Below, in pieces: positions 31,666-42,842 of a stretch of DNA of 64,000 bases (the first letter of the stretch is position 1; each line of letters begins with the position of its first letter). A model generated the notes under the pieces. That model was not told the origin of the DNA and did no database searches. It was given only the letters and a program-made list of their open reading frames with translations. Position numbers and translations under genes: made by a program. This stretch comes from Ctenosaura bakeri (Eukaryota > Chordata > Lepidosauria > Squamata > Iguanidae), in the NCBI GenBank assembly GCA_948474755.1, contig CAOLHI010000556.1:434001-498000 (forward strand), given 5' to 3'.

Positions 31666-31866
31666 GGGCCTTTCCACACTACATTGTTATAGTACTACTA
31701 TTCCACTTTCAACATCCTGTGGAATTCTGGGGTTTGTAGTTTACTGAGGCAAAGAGCTCTCTAGCTTAGAATTCTAAATGCCCCTCCCTAAACTGCAAGT
31801 CCCAGGATTCCATAGGATGTTGAAAGTAGAATAATAGCACTATAACAGTGTAGTGTGGAAAAGTCC
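31666..31866. mobile_element. Harbinger-type fold-back MITE with TTA duplication
   Basis: Tips GGGCCTTTCCACACTAC and GTGTAGTGTGGAAAAGTCC; TTA flanks both sides (31663-31665 and 31867-31869). The arms remain complementary for about 80 bp: ATTCCACTTTCAACATCCTGTGGAATTCTGGG left, CCCAGGATTCCATAGGATGTTGAAAGTAGAAT right. The whole element can therefore fold into a hairpin. TWA duplications fit PIF/Harbinger. Reference copy for 36321, 52536 and 23374. Confidence 0.8.
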
Positions 31867-31869
31867 TTA

Positions 31870-34315
31870 GACTGAAAATCCAAGTCTTTGGAAGAGGATT
31901 ATCACTCCAGAATCTATAAGAACGTTGGAAGATGTAAAAGATACTTGCAGACATCTCAAATAGAGTAATAAAAATGGCCAGGTAGAAGTGAAAAACAATC
32001 AGTCCCACCCCTCATCCCTAGAGCTCTGCCAGAGAAAATGAATAGTATAGTCATCCTTATAAGAAATATCAAAATAGCTTTACATACACATACACTTCAT
32101 AATCAAACACATGGTGTAATGATGTATAGCGAGGAATTAAAAATGGTTGCAGATTAGAATGATATAGGAAAACAGTGGGTGTGAAAAAGCAAGCAAACAG
32201 GAAGTTAGCAAACATGCAGACTACCAGTTAGCTAATATAAGCATGCAAAGGTTGCTAGCCCTTTTGATTGACCAAGTATACCTCTGTCTTGCTTAGATTA
32301 AGCTCCAATTTGTTTACTCTCACCCAGTCAATGTCTGACACTATATATGGCCTTCACACTTGTTCCTCCCACTCTGAGTGCTTAATGCATTTTGTATAAA
32401 ATATTGAAGATTCAGCCTGATTTAGAATCTGTAGCTCACTATCTGAAACCTATATGCAACATGTGACAAGATCTAATAACGGAATTATATTAAGTGTACT
32501 CCTGAGAGGAATTTGCAAAGATTATTTTATTTCTTCATGAGGGCAAACTCTTTGGAAGGGTGCCACGTGCCTTTAAAATTTGATAAGAAAGACAGTCTTC
32601 ATTGATCTTACTTTGTTATTAGGTTTACATACTCAGACCTCTTTAATAAATATATTAAAGATTTTATTCAATAAGAATCTATATGAGAATAATTGGCTCC
32701 AAGTCATTACAAAAGTGTGCTTGTAAATCAGATGTCTACTTTGAAAATTACTGTGGTTGTTTTAATGGCTGCTGTATTAGTATGGGCAATTTGGTATATG
32801 TCTATAAAGAAGTGAATTCAGCAAATCCATTTCTGGATATACCATTCAGTGGTGCTGATAGGCAATTTTAGACATAGGCTTAATGTTTTTATGGAGGGGG
32901 AATTAGATAGGGTACCTCTTTAAGTGGTTTCATGAAGCAGCCATTAGATAATTAATTGTGAAATATACAATATTTGCTTCACCATTTTCATCACTCCATA
33001 TCTTGCTTTACAATTGCATCTACATTTCTGATATGTTGTTGTTGGGGGGAAGAGCTTTGAACAACTCTGATAGAAAGAAATGCTTTCCATATGTGTAATC
33101 CTGCATTATAAACTTACTGAAATGGACTCAATGAGTCATATTCATGTAACTATCATGACTACAGGAATAGGATGGCATTGGCTTCTGCTGGACCTGATGC
33201 TAAAGAAGCATAGAATGACTAACACTTCTACTTGCTCTCAGCCAAAATTGAAGAAGGATATTTTGTTGTCAAAAAATGTACAGGCTCAATACAATCCAAA
33301 TGCACAGTCCAATGCTCAACCAAATGGATGAGTGCTTCCATGAGCGTGTGCACATGAATGCACACCCATAGGTATAATGGCACTGTATGTACAACTCTGC
33401 TTACTCAGACTTGATCTGAACACAGACATTCCACATTGGATAAAAATTAGTAACTTATGCTTGTATAAGAGACCCAAAGGATTCTGGCCAACGTATTTAT
33501 CAAGAAACAGAAACAAAATTAGCATTAATAGCCGTATACACGTCTGGCTGGCCTTCCCTTAACAATAAAATATTTTTAAAATATGAAGAAATAAAGGACA
33601 GTGGAACACCAAATGCTCACCATTCAACAAAAAACATTATGGTTCAGATTCTACATTGTGCTGGTGGAGTATAAGTTGATGCCAGTGTATTTATGGACTG
33701 TGGTGAAGGGGCTCCTTCTGTTCTGGCTGCTTCCCACTTATGTACAATGACAGCTATGTGGGACAGGCTGCAGCTCTGGCTCCTTGGACACTGATTGGCT
33801 GCTGGGATGCAGCAGGACTCCTTCTTGCTGCTCTCAAGCATAAAAGCAAGAAGGGAGATACCTTCATCTCCAGTTGCTCCTTCCTCTGGCAATGCTGATG
33901 ACCAACCAGAATGAAGCTGAATGCACCACCACAGCCAATCATTGTCCAGTGAGATAAAGGTGCGCACAGAAAACTCTGAGTCATTGCTGCACACCAGAGT
34001 CAAGATCAAGGCACTTTGATACCTATTTCTACAAAGCCCCCCAAAATAACATATATGGGCACATACCCTATTTATGCCTGTATATGTGACTAACAGATTG
34101 CCAATTATTATATTTTCATGTTATCTGCCTTATTTTACCATTTAACAAACATTTAACATTTTACAGTTAACAAACCAGCCAGAATCCTATAATCTTACCA
34201 GTTCCAACAATGTCTCCTACTACCTAGAATAAAATAAATGTGCACAAGACCATAAAAAATATGTATGATGGTCACAAGAAGGGTTGGTATGTTGAAACCT
34301 GATGATAGTTTCTAT
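31870..34315. other. unique DNA, no gene seen
   Basis: Mostly AT-rich. 32460-32870 is low in repeat signature. 33640-34010 is GC-richer, contains CATAAAAGCAAGAAGG near 33839, and carries a 121-codon minus-strand frame without recognisable motifs. I do not support a gene here; it may be an unrecognised repeat. Confidence 0.4.
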
Positions 34316-34318
34316 AAC

Positions 34319-34423
34319 TTTAATGGTTGTACAGAAGAGGGAATTTCAGCAAGTATTTCTTGTTGTGCAAGCTGGTAACAGGCAACTTCTGCTGAAATTC
34401 CTACTTCTACACAACTATTAAAT
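34319..34423. repeat. fold-back (inverted) repeat, MITE-like
   Basis: Left arm TTTAATGGTTGTACAGAAGAGGGAATTTCAGCAAG is inverted on the right as TTCTGCTGAAATTCCTACTTCTACACAACTATTAAA, with about a 30-bp loop. Probably a MITE; no target duplication is clear. Confidence 0.65.
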
Positions 34424-34925
34424 GTATAGGAGGCCTTTCAGTTTTCACTCTGGCTACCCTAGAAGAAGTCTCTGTGGACTTCGTAGAAACATCAAGACTC
34501 CATCTGAAACAATATTGATTACACAAGCTGAACTGGAAAAAATGTGAAGACAGTTCTACTGTGTACAGTTTCAGAGACTTGGAAACGTTACTTTGTGAAG
34601 TTTTAGAGCTTACAAAAGATAAATAAAAATGAATTGGATTTTAGAAATGGATTAGATTCTGGTTGCAAATGACGGTTCGGTCAGCCTCACAAGAGGCTGC
34701 TTGTGTGATCCCTGCGTGCCCATGCTGGAATCAGGCAAGCCGTGGAAAGGGCCAAAGACAGGAGGACTAGTACTATGAGGGCCTTCAGCCATCTCTGATT
34801 AAAAAGAAACAACTGGGACTGTCCTCCCATCTTCTTCTGCAATCAAGAACAGAGTAAGTGTGTTTGCCCCAAAAGACTGAGACAAATAAATTAGAAAATT
34901 AGGGACTGACATCTTTAAAAGAGAA
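34424..34925. other. no recognisable feature
   Basis: GC-richer patch near 34680-34760, otherwise unassigned. It may belong to the 5' part of the retroelement whose ORF remnant follows. Confidence 0.35.
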
Positions 34926-34944
34926 TAATTAAGGATCTAAGTCC

Positions 34945-35400
34945 ATGTATCTTGTGAACAGATTGAAATTCATCTTATTTGTAAAACTGAATTGGACTTT
35001 TTTTTTAATAAGAAAAAACTACAGCATGAGAAAATACAGATGTTATCTATTTGATGTTGATAAGACTCTTGCTGTTAAGTTTTGTCTAGGTGAGAGAAGT
35101 AAGTTGCTAACTCTGAAACTGCTGCACAGAATGAAAGATGGAACCTTCCCAGGAACTCTCAAGACTTTTTACAATGTATGAGGGAGGAGCTATGTGTGGA
35201 ACTCCTAAACCTGAAGAGGAATACGATAGATGCCCTGAGGAATGAGATCAGCAAGATTAAGGAAGAACTGTGGGAAGATGTGAGACAAGAGGGGGTTACA
35301 GAAGTTAACAATATGGAAATGAAAGAGGTTGAAAATCATATGGAGAGACAAATTCAAGTCATGCCAATGGAAGAATTAACTGATGAAGTGAGCGATATCC
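34945..35400 (+). pseudogene. coiled-coil ORF remnant, possibly L1-type ORF1
   Basis: Frame 35178-35438 begins MREELCVELLNLKRNT and continues as a charged, heptad-like Glu/Lys/Ile/Leu-rich stretch (about 80 residues before the LTR border at 35401). The upstream frame 34945-35181 ends just as it starts, suggesting one reading frame broken by a frameshift. Coiled-coil composition fits the N-terminal part of a LINE-1 ORF1, but no RRM-like core is seen. Solo LTR 3 cuts it off. Could be another coiled-coil gene fragment. Confidence 0.3.
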
Positions 35401-35937
35401 TGTCAAGGTTGTTGCCGGGCAGGCAAGGTTTCCTATGAGGGGACAGCAGAGGGAAGAGGTGATGCGGCTAGGCAGCCAGGTGCAAGGCCAGCAGGATTGT
35501 TATGGCTATGTCTTGTGTATTAGAGAAGGGCACATGCCAGAGCATGCCAGACCCAGATTGGGTCATCTCACTTGTTTCAGGGTGACAAGGTAGCATAAAA
35601 AGGCTGGTGTTTGCCTTGGCCAGCTGCCAGTTAGATACCCTAGCTGGACCTGTCATGCTATTGGCAGTATACTGATTGTAAGGGGAGATGCTGCCTGATT
35701 TTTCTCCGTTATCTTCTGTTCTTCCTATTTGTCCAATTGCTGGAATGCTGGTATGTTTTTGCTAAGTTTTATCTTAGAGTGCAGCAATAAATTCAGCCTC
35801 TAAGCCCTACTTAATGAGCCTCTGGAATTTTTTCTGCTTCACTGGGACCTTCTGCTGTGGCAAAACCTTGCTTCACAGATTGTACTCTGCTCATGCTCAG
35901 AGGAGCCAAATCCTGCCCACCTTGACAGATCCACAGG
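35401..35937 (+). mobile_element. solo LTR 3 (537 bp)
   Basis: Begins TGTCAAGGTTG and ends CCACCTTGACA, an 8-bp perfect inverted tip TGTCAAGG/CCTTGACA. Flanked by TATCC (35396-35400) and GATCC (35938-35942), a 5-bp duplication with one mismatch. Plus-strand LTR signals are in order: ATAAAAAG at about 35596 and AATAAA at 35786-35791, about 190 bp apart. No internal region, so a solo LTR. The TGTC...GACA tips are shared with solo LTR 1 but the interiors are not obviously alike. Confidence 0.8.
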
Positions 35938-35942
35938 CAAGA

Positions 35943-36318
35943 AGCTCTAGTTTCTGAAAGGGGATTACAGCTCAAGGGATGGGAGAAGAAGGAGGCTAAT
36001 CTGAAACTGATATGTAATCAAACTTCTTTGATGGTTAACAAAACTAAATTAATTTAGTCTGTATGACTGAAGGTGGTAAGAGAAAGATAAACATAGATAC
36101 CATTTCAGGACAATTATCTGAAAATACCAAGAGGGAAGGAATTTGAAATAGTAAAGGGCAAGGAAGGGAATCTGAAACGTTGAGAGTCGGAGGAAGTCCA
36201 TGGATAGGATGGTTACAAGGGAAGAAGTGAGTTAAACTCAAAATGAAACTAGGTTATGAAATGGCTACAGATATAAGACACTGAAAGTAGGTTATGAAAT
36301 GGTTACAGATATGAGAAA
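35943..36318. other. no recognisable feature
   Basis: AT-rich. Contains a near-duplicate phrase AGGTTATGAAATGG(C/T)TACAGATAT at about 36251 and 36290, a 39-bp local duplication. Confidence 0.45.
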
Positions 36319-36320
36319 AT

Positions 36321-36497
36321 AGCCATTTCTGCACTACACTGTTATAGTGCTATTATTCCACTTTCAACATCCTATGGAATCCTGGGAATTGCAATTTAGG
36401 GAGGGGCATCTTTGGCCTCAGTACACTGCAAAACCCAGAATTCCACAGGATATTGAAAGTGGAATAATAGCACTATAACAGTGTAGTGTGGAAATGG
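36321..36497. mobile_element. Harbinger-type fold-back MITE
   Basis: Left GCCATTTCTGCACTACACTGTTATAGTGC, right GCACTATAACAGTGTAGTGTGGAAATGG: arms complementary over most of the element, same sequence family as 31666-31866. ATA or TA flanks the tips, a probable decayed TWA duplication. Confidence 0.75.
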
Positions 36498-37185
36498 ATA
36501 AAGAAAATTGGATTTGTCTAAGAAATGTTATAAAGGACATTACAATATTACATTACAATATAAAATGGTATAAAATATTTAGATTTTGTTATGTCATATA
36601 ACATGTAATATTATCTTTGAGAAGCTTTAATCAATTTGATTGTCATAATCCATTCAAAGGAAGAATCGAGGTTGATCCATTTCTTTCTTTCTTTTTTCTT
36701 TCTCTCTATTTTTCTCTAATTCATACTTCTCATTATTATGTTTTTTTCTTTTCTCTTACGTATCTGTAGAATTTTAGTGTTTTTAGAACCCAGAACCCAG
36801 AAAAGTGAGTTGACAGAGAATTAACTGAGACTTTCCCTCCCAAACTGGAATAGTTGGAAAGTAAGCAGTGCTGTCTGGGGCTGATGGCTGTAGTCCAATA
36901 CCTCTTTGGTAGCTCCATGTTGGAAACAGAAGACAGTGGAAGAGTCTTCAGTGCATTCATCTCTGGAAATGCTGTGAGAAGTCTGTCGATTTTGAAGATC
37001 ATTTCAACAAGTAAAGCATACCAAATGTGATGTCAAAACACACACTTATCATCCTTTCTCCCAAAATCCTAAAAACCATATATATTAATTGATACAGTCA
37101 TTACCAAAATGCAAGTAGGACATCCAAAAATGCAATAGACCAATCACTGTCAAATTTACTTTTACCTTTTATTAAATAGTATTTT
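36498..37185. other. no recognisable feature
   Basis: AT-rich; pyrimidine-rich tract at about 36678-36745 (TTTCTTTCTTTC and CTTTTCTC). A CTGATGGCTGTAGTCC scrap near 36882 recalls the ACTACAACTCCCAG repeat family. Confidence 0.4.
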
Positions 37186-37452
37186 TTAAAAAACAAAAAC
37201 AAAAAACACATTTGGAGTAGCCAGGTAGGTTTTATTTCTTTGTATGTCATCATCTACTAATGGGCAGGCATTTGCTGAAAAACAGAAGCCACAATAAAAG
37301 CATATGATCCAAAGCAGCAACAGCCCAACCAGGGGCAGAAACACTTTGATCCCCATCTTAGTCAGAGCTAGGCTTTTTCCTAAAATCTTGGCTTCCTGCA
37401 TGCTGCTGCCTCTGAGAAATGACTTTCTCTTTATATAAGCCTCACGAGTCAC
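37186..37452 (-). CDS. candidate small secreted-protein first exon or orphan ORF
   Basis: The 88-codon minus-strand frame contains an internal start (Met33, 37356) followed by GIKVFLPLVGLLLLWIICFY, a textbook signal-peptide or signal-anchor profile: a Lys, then about 20 hydrophobic residues, then CGFCFSANACPLVDDD. An in-frame Met at 37401 lies just upstream. A minus-strand TATATAAAG sits at 37437-37429, about 30 bp before the first usable Met. Within the frame, TTCTGTTTTTCAG (ending 37275) looks like a splice acceptor, so the true structure could be two exons. The frame runs into an A/T-rich stretch and ends without a Cys framework or fold I recognise. It could also be a retrocopy, a decayed exon or chance. 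Confidence 0.35.
   Translation of the reverse strand: MTREAYIKRKSFLRGSSMQEAKILGKSLALTKMGIKVFLPLVGLLLLWIICFYCGFCFSANACPLVDDDIQRNKTYLATPNVFFVFVF
37429..37437 (-). promoter_or_regulatory. candidate TATA box
   Basis: TATATAAAG on the minus strand, a full consensus core. The sequence 25-35 bp downstream (near 37405) includes CAGCAGCATG, so a transcript would start just before the first Met of the hydrophobic ORF. Position and strand fit, but a TATA word alone is weak evidence in AT-rich DNA. Confidence 0.35.
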
Positions 37453-38890
37453 ACTTCCTATTCAGTCAAAGTTTAAACAGTTAAGAGATGAAGTATTTAG
37501 GTCCCCCTGCAATATTCTTTCAGATTTTATAACCCAAAGGCAGAAGAAACATTAAGAAGTCCTGTCAAGGGCAGCACTGTATGATAAGCATCATTTGTAT
37601 CCATCATGTAGTCAGAAAGATATTTTATCTCACAGCCATTAACAAAATGTTGTGCATATTTAGTGCCTTATGGATATGAGCTTGGAAAGGTTTAGCATTT
37701 AGCATAGAAAAGGTGACATTTTAGCATCAGGGCTGTGGTGGAATAGCTACATAGCCCTATTGCAAAATTCAGTAGGAATACATGTTCTTTTAAAAGCCCT
37801 GAAAGAGGAAAATATGACTCCAGAACAAGAATTGTGTTGTGGAGATATGTGCAAGCCCATATAAGGCAGTTCTAGCAATTTAAAAAAATAAGATAACAAA
37901 GAGTGATAATTAATTAGAACACTTTCACTAGAAGAGAGAAATGATTTCAAACAGCATCCTGACATCTCATTCTCCATGTCATCTGTGAAAGTCTGGCACA
38001 GCTTAAATCAATCATGGTTTCAGAGGTTGTTATTGTAAGGCATCACCAATTTTTCTCTTTATGTGCAGAAGGAATGCCACTTGTCTTTCCATTTCAGGTT
38101 ATTGTGCTGAGTCATATGCAGTTCCTGCTGCTCAGCCGGGATAGCCAACGATCAGTCATCCAATTTATATGCTTAGAAAATCCCAATAAACTTAAAAGAT
38201 TTTACAAAATGTAACATGTTTTAGTATAAGAGAACAGCTTCAAGTCACAAATAGGTAGCCTCCACAGAAGACAGATTAAACACCTGATTTTTATTGATCG
38301 GCTGAACCTGAACCCTGAGATTAATGTGGGGGGAGAACTGGAACTGGTGATGGATGATGTTCCTTAATAAATCATAATGTATTAATAAACATAAGGGGTT
38401 TGATTGTTTAGCACTGATATTGATTGCTGTTTTTCTTTCCATTCTTTTCATAGATTTAAATCTCTTCAGTTTAGTGATGTCTTGTATGAATAAAGCTGGC
38501 ATTTTATGCTCAAACATTTCACATTTTAGAAAAAGAAATGTCTACAAAGGTTCCTTGAATTGAAAACAGAATATATGGTTATAGATTGTTATTGTTGTTT
38601 CCAAAAAGTGGACACATGTGGCCTGCAGAAGTCCAGAAGCATTGTAGAATAGGCCCTCTGGAGCAGCTCACTCCTGTTCTAAACATTCTTAGGGGAATTA
38701 GAGCTAAATCAAACACTGTACTGGCAGATGCTTGCTAGTAAACTGGACTGCCTCCCTCTCTGCTACCCAATAACCATATGAACATCTCTAAAATCTGTTC
38801 CCTGCAGTGCAGATTTTGAGGGTATGTAGAAGTACTGTGGGAGAAGAAGGAAATAAATGCCCTCCTGGTTCTGCTGATGGAAAATGTACA
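37453..38890. other. unique AT-rich DNA, no gene seen
   Basis: Contains AT-rich, TAAT-rich blocks (for example 38360-38500) and no clear repeat. Short frames show no motif. Confidence 0.4.
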
Positions 38891-38896
38891 AATGAC

Positions 38897-38972
38897 ACAG
38901 CTGGCAGGTGATTCTAGAAGTTGTAGTTGAACACATCTGGAGGGCAACAGTTTGAGGAAGTATGGTATCTGA
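38897..38972. repeat. ACTACAACTCCCAG-type repeat, partial
   Basis: CAGCTGGCAGGTGATTCTAGAAGTTGTAGTTGAACACATCTGGAGGGCAACAGTTTGAGGAAG is the inverted right arm of this palindromic family (GGGAGTTGTAGTCCAACACATCTGGAGGGC type). Confidence 0.65.
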
Positions 38973-39173
38973 ATCAGCTTTGGCTCCATGAGGCACAACT
39001 TGACTTAGTGTCATGAATTCAGTCTGGGAGACAATGGATTATTCATACATACCACTATGGATCCAGTTCAGGTATAGACAAATTTGAAGGTTTTATACAC
39101 TCTGTGTGTAGAGGATGAAATCTTAGGCTTGCACTATGGATTCTGCTTTGCATACATTCAGCTGACACAGCTT

Positions 39174-39570
39174 GGCCCTTTCCACACCCTACCTTTTCCC
39201 AAAGTTGTTCAATGGGGATCCTGGCAGTGGGTCTGCTGGGAGGACACCACTCCTGGCTGGCTCCCTATGGAAGGGAGTGCAATGGCCCCACTTCTTCCTT
39301 TTGCAGCGCAGCTGGGTACTCTCCCAGAATTTGCTGGGGCAGGAAGTGCTGCCACTGCTCTTCTGCGGCTTCCTCAGGACAGGTAAGTCCGGGATGGGTG
39401 TGCGATTGCACGTCCTTGATGGGGAAAATCCATCAATCATTTAATCCATGATCTCACTGCCTGTGGATGGGAGAAGGATGGAACCGTGACAACATCATGC
39501 AGAAGCATTGTTGCAGTCCCATCCTTCTCCTGTTCCTATTGTGGGATGGGAGAGTACTGCAGAAAGGGCC
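39174..39570. mobile_element. short TIR element, CpG-rich family, copy 3
   Basis: Tips GGCCCTTTCCACACC and GCAGAAAGGGCC. The interior shares CTTCTTCCTTTTGCAGCGCAGCTGGG with copies 1 and 2. It contains an imperfect inverted pair CCATCCTTCTCC/GGATGGGAGAAGGATGG (about 39465-39535). No convincing target duplication. Less CpG-rich than copy 2. The five overlapping short ORFs here are frame shadows, not genes. Confidence 0.6.
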
Positions 39571-42400
39571 TCTGTGTCCTGTGGAAAAAATCCCAGGGGG
39601 ATGGATCATACGTGGCACCCAAACACAGATGTTGATGTTTCTGTGCACGCTGAACAAATTTTATATGAGCATAGCCACCCTTTGCCCAGCCCCAGATGTC
39701 AAATCTACACAAGGGGGACGTTGATGAGTCAAATCCTAGCATACCAAGCTGCTCAGCTGGAGATATGAAACCAAGTTCTTTTTAAAAAAATCAGTTTCTT
39801 ATCAGTTTTAAATCTAAATATCACATCCACCTGAGCAAGAATTCTTATGGACCACAGGCCTCTGTTCAATTTCCTACATGTAAATTGAGAATATTCACAC
39901 AGAAGCAAAATACAGCCTTCTCTGTAATACCCAGTTACATTTTATACACTATGATTGCTCAGAACATTTCCATTCACTTTCTAGTGGTGCATTTTCTCAT
40001 ATACAAAACATTACAAGCAAAAACAAGACTGGGTACTCCAGAAGCCTTATTCCATGTGATTGCAACATGGGGAAATAAATATAGCAGGTTGTAAGTACTG
40101 AGCAAGGCATTCGAGATGGCATGCTTTCTGATACCATGTAACATGTAGTTAAAATATAGCTTTTAATAAACATCTAATGCCACATTTGGCCAATGCAATA
40201 TTAATTTTAAGGGAGATGTAATAAAGAAAATGCATGGGTTATTATTAAGGCTCTCTTGCATCTGAGAAGGCAGAACATGGCTTTTAAATAAACAGATTAC
40301 ATTGCAGAGGGCTGAGCCCAGCAGGCAAGCTGCAATTATTCCTGCCCACAAGAGTGCTGTATTGAATTATTGTGGGCAGACTCAGAGGGAAAGAATCCAG
40401 TGGCATAATGATTATTACAGATGCATTATTAGATCTCCACATTTTCGCTCTGCTTAATCAAGGTGCTAACAGCATCCTCCCTTCTTTATGTGACAATCAA
40501 CATATGTTAAAGAAACTGCAGCTGGAATATCCAATTCCTTTCTAAAAGCTGAAGTAAATTATTCTCTGAATGGGAAAAGATTTCATGTGCCATGGCTAAA
40601 ACACTTAACATTTTTAAAGGCTTTAAAAACATTTTAGCTTATCAGGTCAACTCCCTTTTGTATATGGATTATAGTTCTCCTAAATTTGATTCCTCATCCC
40701 CTACCATAAACTTCTAGCATAATGCAAATCAAACAAGCATACAATAAAAGAAAAAGAAAAAAAAGTCTGACCTTCATTAATAAACCATATCTCTCATGTA
40801 TTATAAGAATTACATTTGCAATGCTTAAGGGTAAGTGAAGTAAAATCAGTTTACCCCAAACAGTTTCAAGACAGGGTACACCATTTTTTAAAATTTATTG
40901 TTAGGTAAGTAGGATATAATATTTGAAAAGCCAGTGAAATTGTTGTCCTCACCTTCATCTTATCACATAAGGAGAATCCACAGCAAGGTATGTCTTTGAA
41001 TCACTAGGCTATCCTTTCTACATAAAAGATTGTTTTCAGGGAAGATAGTAGTTTCTTCTTACAAGCATACAAACAGTTATCCTCAAAGAACTGCAGGATA
41101 AGTTCTAGGAGAAAAGCTTACTTTAACATAATGGTGTTAACTAGGACTGGATGATTGGTTCAATCAACCAAGCAGTCAGTCAGTCAGTCAAGAACTGGAA
41201 TGCTTTCTCAAACAAGACGTCCAGAGAAGCTTATCGGGGGGGGGGGAAGCCACCAATAATGACATAGAAATTTCTAAATATCAGGCATAAATACAATCTT
41301 TGGAGGTGATTTTCCAGAAGTATGTAGAAAGAAATATGTCAGGAAGTTTTCTAAATTTGTAGTATTACTTCTTTGGCCTACCCATTGGTATGCCAAATTT
41401 TGTGTGTGAACGTTTACAGAGTGAGCTTTTGAGATGCATAAACATGACTCTTCTTTACTAATGGCTTCAGTTTTTCATCCCTGTTTGCACTCCTGAGGGA
41501 CTGCCACTTCAGCAGGGACTGCCACTTCAGCATTTTTAAGGCCCAATTTCTTCACTGCTTATACCATCCCATTGGGGATCGTATAATGAATGTGATGATG
41601 CCATAGTTCCTTGTAACCATTTAGATTTGGTTACTTGATTGTATCACTGAGGGTAAACATTCTCCTAACATCAGTTTCACTCTAGTGTAGCAGAGAGACA
41701 GTATTTCAGTGGCTAAAGCAAATGAACAAATGTCTTATCAGACTATGCAGGAGATTCTGTTGCTTACCAAGAAGGTTGCCTTTATCAGGTTCTAATGACA
41801 TATAATCATGCGTGATTAGCTGAGATATAGTATAGATGTGAATGTGCACCCCAACAAAAGGAGCACCATGCAGATTAACATTATCCACAATCAGACAAAC
41901 ACCCCTGTTTTTGCTATGTGTAGAACTATGCGAGATTGGATCAGAGTGAGGGAACATCAGCCTAGGTGCCTCAGCAGTAAGGACACTGTCTTTCCCCAAT
42001 ATTTACCCAACTGAAAACTGTTTTTCACTATTTTGCAAAGGAGTGCAAACAAATAATCAGAAAAAGGAAAACCTCGTGTTGTGACTGTGAAAAGATTTGT
42101 GGAAAGCTTCCATCCTATTGGCTTCTCATAGCTCTTACTGTCATTTTCTGCTTTTTGGCAAAATGCCTGAATTCAACAGTTGCAACATTTTTGCAGGGTA
42201 AACAGCTTCTCAAAGATTATGATGTCTGTGTGTAGAGTTGCCATGTGAAAACATTTCTGTTAGCCTTGTTGTAGTGTTACAAGTGTCATATCATCACTAA
42301 TGGAGAGCAAAAACAACACCATGTGGTAAAGCAGTGATAGGTTTGTGTACAGCAATGGATATTGTCTGCACTCTATGGTAAGATGAACCTAAGTACTGAT
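39571..42400. other. unique AT-rich DNA with a candidate conserved block
   Basis: No gene or large repeat. 40140-40600 is notably repeat-free with TAAT/ATTA cores, TGATTATTACAGATGCATTATTAG and GCTGCAATTATTCC words, resembling developmental non-coding elements. A (CAGT)n tract of about five units lies at 41172-41190, and an 11-G run at 41236-41246. GGGACTGCCACTTCAGCA is duplicated in tandem near 41497 and 41515 (18-bp period). Confidence 0.4.
41172..41190. repeat. (CAGT)n microsatellite
   Basis: CAGTCAGTCAGTCAGTCA. Confidence 0.85.
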
Positions 42401-42420
42401 TCAGGCTCTGTAGCAGATAT

Positions 42421-42530
42421 GGGAAACATGTGGCCTTGCCAACATTGTTGGGTTGCAAATCCCAGTAGCCTAGCAGAGCCAATAATGAAAAATGCTAGGA
42501 GTCCAACAACAACTGGAGGCCATTTACAAC
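42421..42530. repeat. palindromic repeat of the ACTACAACTCCCAG type
   Basis: Left arm TGTGGCCTTGCCAACATTGTTGGGTTGCAAATCCCAG, right arm CTAGGAGTCCAACAACAACTGGAGGCC: inverted, complete element about 110 bp. I recognise this palindromic family as common in squamate DNA. Confidence 0.7.
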
Positions 42531-42685
42531 TCCCAATCCTGTTCTATAGAGATGTTGGTAAAACATGAGGACTGAGATCCTCCCAGGCACAGCATAGCAA
42601 ATACATAGTTCTGCATGAGAAAATATGCTATATATTTGCTGTCAATACACCCTGGAGTCAACACTCCTGCAGCCTCTCCCTACCC

Positions 42686-42842
42686 GATGGCCATTCAATG
42701 GCTGGTGAAGGAGACTGAAAATACTATGTCCGCATAAAATAGATGCAGAATGCCCAGGTCTGCCCAAGTCCTCCAGAGGTTTCAGTGGGTGATGCCTGTG
42801 GTCTGTAGTCCTCTTTACCAGCCACTGAATGACCGTGGCTAA
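42686..42842. repeat. fold-back repeat, spacer about 97 bp
   Basis: GATGGCCATTCAATGGCTGGTGAAGGAG (42686-42713) is inverted as CTCTTTACCAGCCACTGAATGACCGTGGC (42811-42839). Possibly the arms of a MITE; ends not defined. Confidence 0.55.

Noticed and set aside
33644..34009. 121-codon minus-strand ORF
   Set aside because: No domain, no promoter or splice pattern, and composition like an unrecognised repeat.
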